Positions 6,051-6,354 of a stretch of DNA of 6,354 nt are shown here, one piece after another. Source of the DNA: Chloroflexota bacterium (GTDB lineage: Bacteria; Chloroflexota; Dehalococcoidia; Lucifugimonadales; UBA3495). Position 1 is the stretch's first letter, and the number at the start of each line of letters is the position of its first letter. The stretch is taken from contig JAPPJA010000060.1 of the NCBI GenBank assembly GCA_028874675.1, positions 1 to 6,354 on the forward strand, read 5' to 3'. The position numbers and the translations under genes were made by a program. A model generated the notes under the pieces. That model saw only the letters and a program-made list of their open reading frames with translations, had not been told where the DNA came from and ran no database searches.

Positions 6051-6354
6051 TTAGGGATGGCCTTTGCTGGACTTCTTGGCCTTTGCCTTGCCGGATGTAC
6101 TGAGTTTGGCAGTTCGGCGTGAAGGTGGTTTTGCTCTCAAACCCTTCCCATTTGCGGGAAGCGGAATAGCGTCTGCCGGCATTTCAACCTTCACAGGTTC
6201 CAGCCGGTGCGAACCTTCGAGCGGCGGGGAGATGGGCTGGACGGGGATAAAGGGTAGTCGTCCGATTCCGTCTCCCCTTTGGGCCTGAGCCGAGCCGTCG
6301 AGTCGGGAATAAAGATGGTTGTCGGCGGGGCAGTCGCCGGCCCCAGCCGGGCGG
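6051..6354 (-). CDS. C-terminal end of an unidentified protein, cut by the window edge
   Basis: A frame enters from beyond the right edge (first full codon at 6353-6351) and runs 100 codons without a stop to TAA at 6053-6051. It reads as genuine protein: a Pro-rich middle (GRLPFIPVQPISPPLEG, then HRLEPVKVEMP), then an increasingly basic, low-complexity tail (SGKAKAKKSSKGHP). Lys/Ser-rich tails are common on nucleic-acid-binding proteins, but the domain that would define function lies outside the window, so no function is assigned. The flavoprotein remnant begins about 36 bases downstream on the same strand, and the two may once have been neighbours. The alternative plus-strand frame over 6064-6288 looks like the antisense shadow. 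Confidence 0.6.
   Translation of the reverse strand, partial: RPAGAGDCPADNHLYSRLDGSAQAQRGDGIGRLPFIPVQPISPPLEGSHRLEPVKVEMPADAIPLPANGKGLRAKPPSRRTAKLSTSGKAKAKKSSKGHP

Overview
The window is GC-rich (about 60% by eye) with rather low gene density: two convincing intact genes, one insertion sequence, one gene cut by the right edge, one clear pseudogene, and long stretches with only marginal coding signal. The IS630-type transposase, the lipoprotein sugar dehydrogenase with a long Thr/Pro/Ala/Glu spacer and the PPOX-type flavoprotein remnant together fit a Chloroflexota-like (for example SAR202/Dehalococcoidia-type) or similar high-GC bacterial genome. This is inference from protein style, not proof; no rRNA, tRNA or other phylogenetic marker is present.

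Layout. 1-958 is gene-poor. It holds a possible 36-codon ORF with a strong Shine-Dalgarno (60-170 +), a possible 41-residue membrane peptide (267-392 -), and otherwise nothing recognisable. 959-1273 (+) is a plausible small three-segment membrane protein. An open frame at 1314-1499 (+) overlaps by GTGA the next gene, 1496-2470 (+), a signal-anchored protein whose N-terminal half resembles the SurA chaperone N-domain but which has no parvulin isomerase domain. 2536-3769 is a complete IS630-family element with matching terminal inverted repeats and flanking TA dinucleotides. Its transposase (minus strand) is broken twice, by a one-base frame disruption at a C7 run and by an in-frame amber codon, so this copy is probably dead unless both sites are recoded. 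3773-3999 carries a candidate promoter and ribosome-binding site for 4000-5460 (+), a secreted lipoprotein of the PQQ-dependent glucose/sorbosone dehydrogenase beta-propeller family. 5461-5744 shows no gene. 5745-6015 (-) is the truncated, frameshifted C-terminal part of a pyridoxamine 5'-phosphate oxidase-like flavoprotein. 6051-6354 (-) is the C-terminal end of an unidentified protein with a Pro-rich then Lys-rich tail.

The genes do not form an obvious pathway. The two best plus-strand genes both encode exported or surface proteins but are separated by the IS and by their own regulatory regions. The broken transposase, the flavoprotein remnant and the gene-poor flanks suggest a decaying accessory region. 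I found no convincing new defence, CRISPR or other multi-gene system. The most interesting local detail is that the transposase frame runs through its own inverted repeat and its stop codon is completed by the target-site TA plus one host base.
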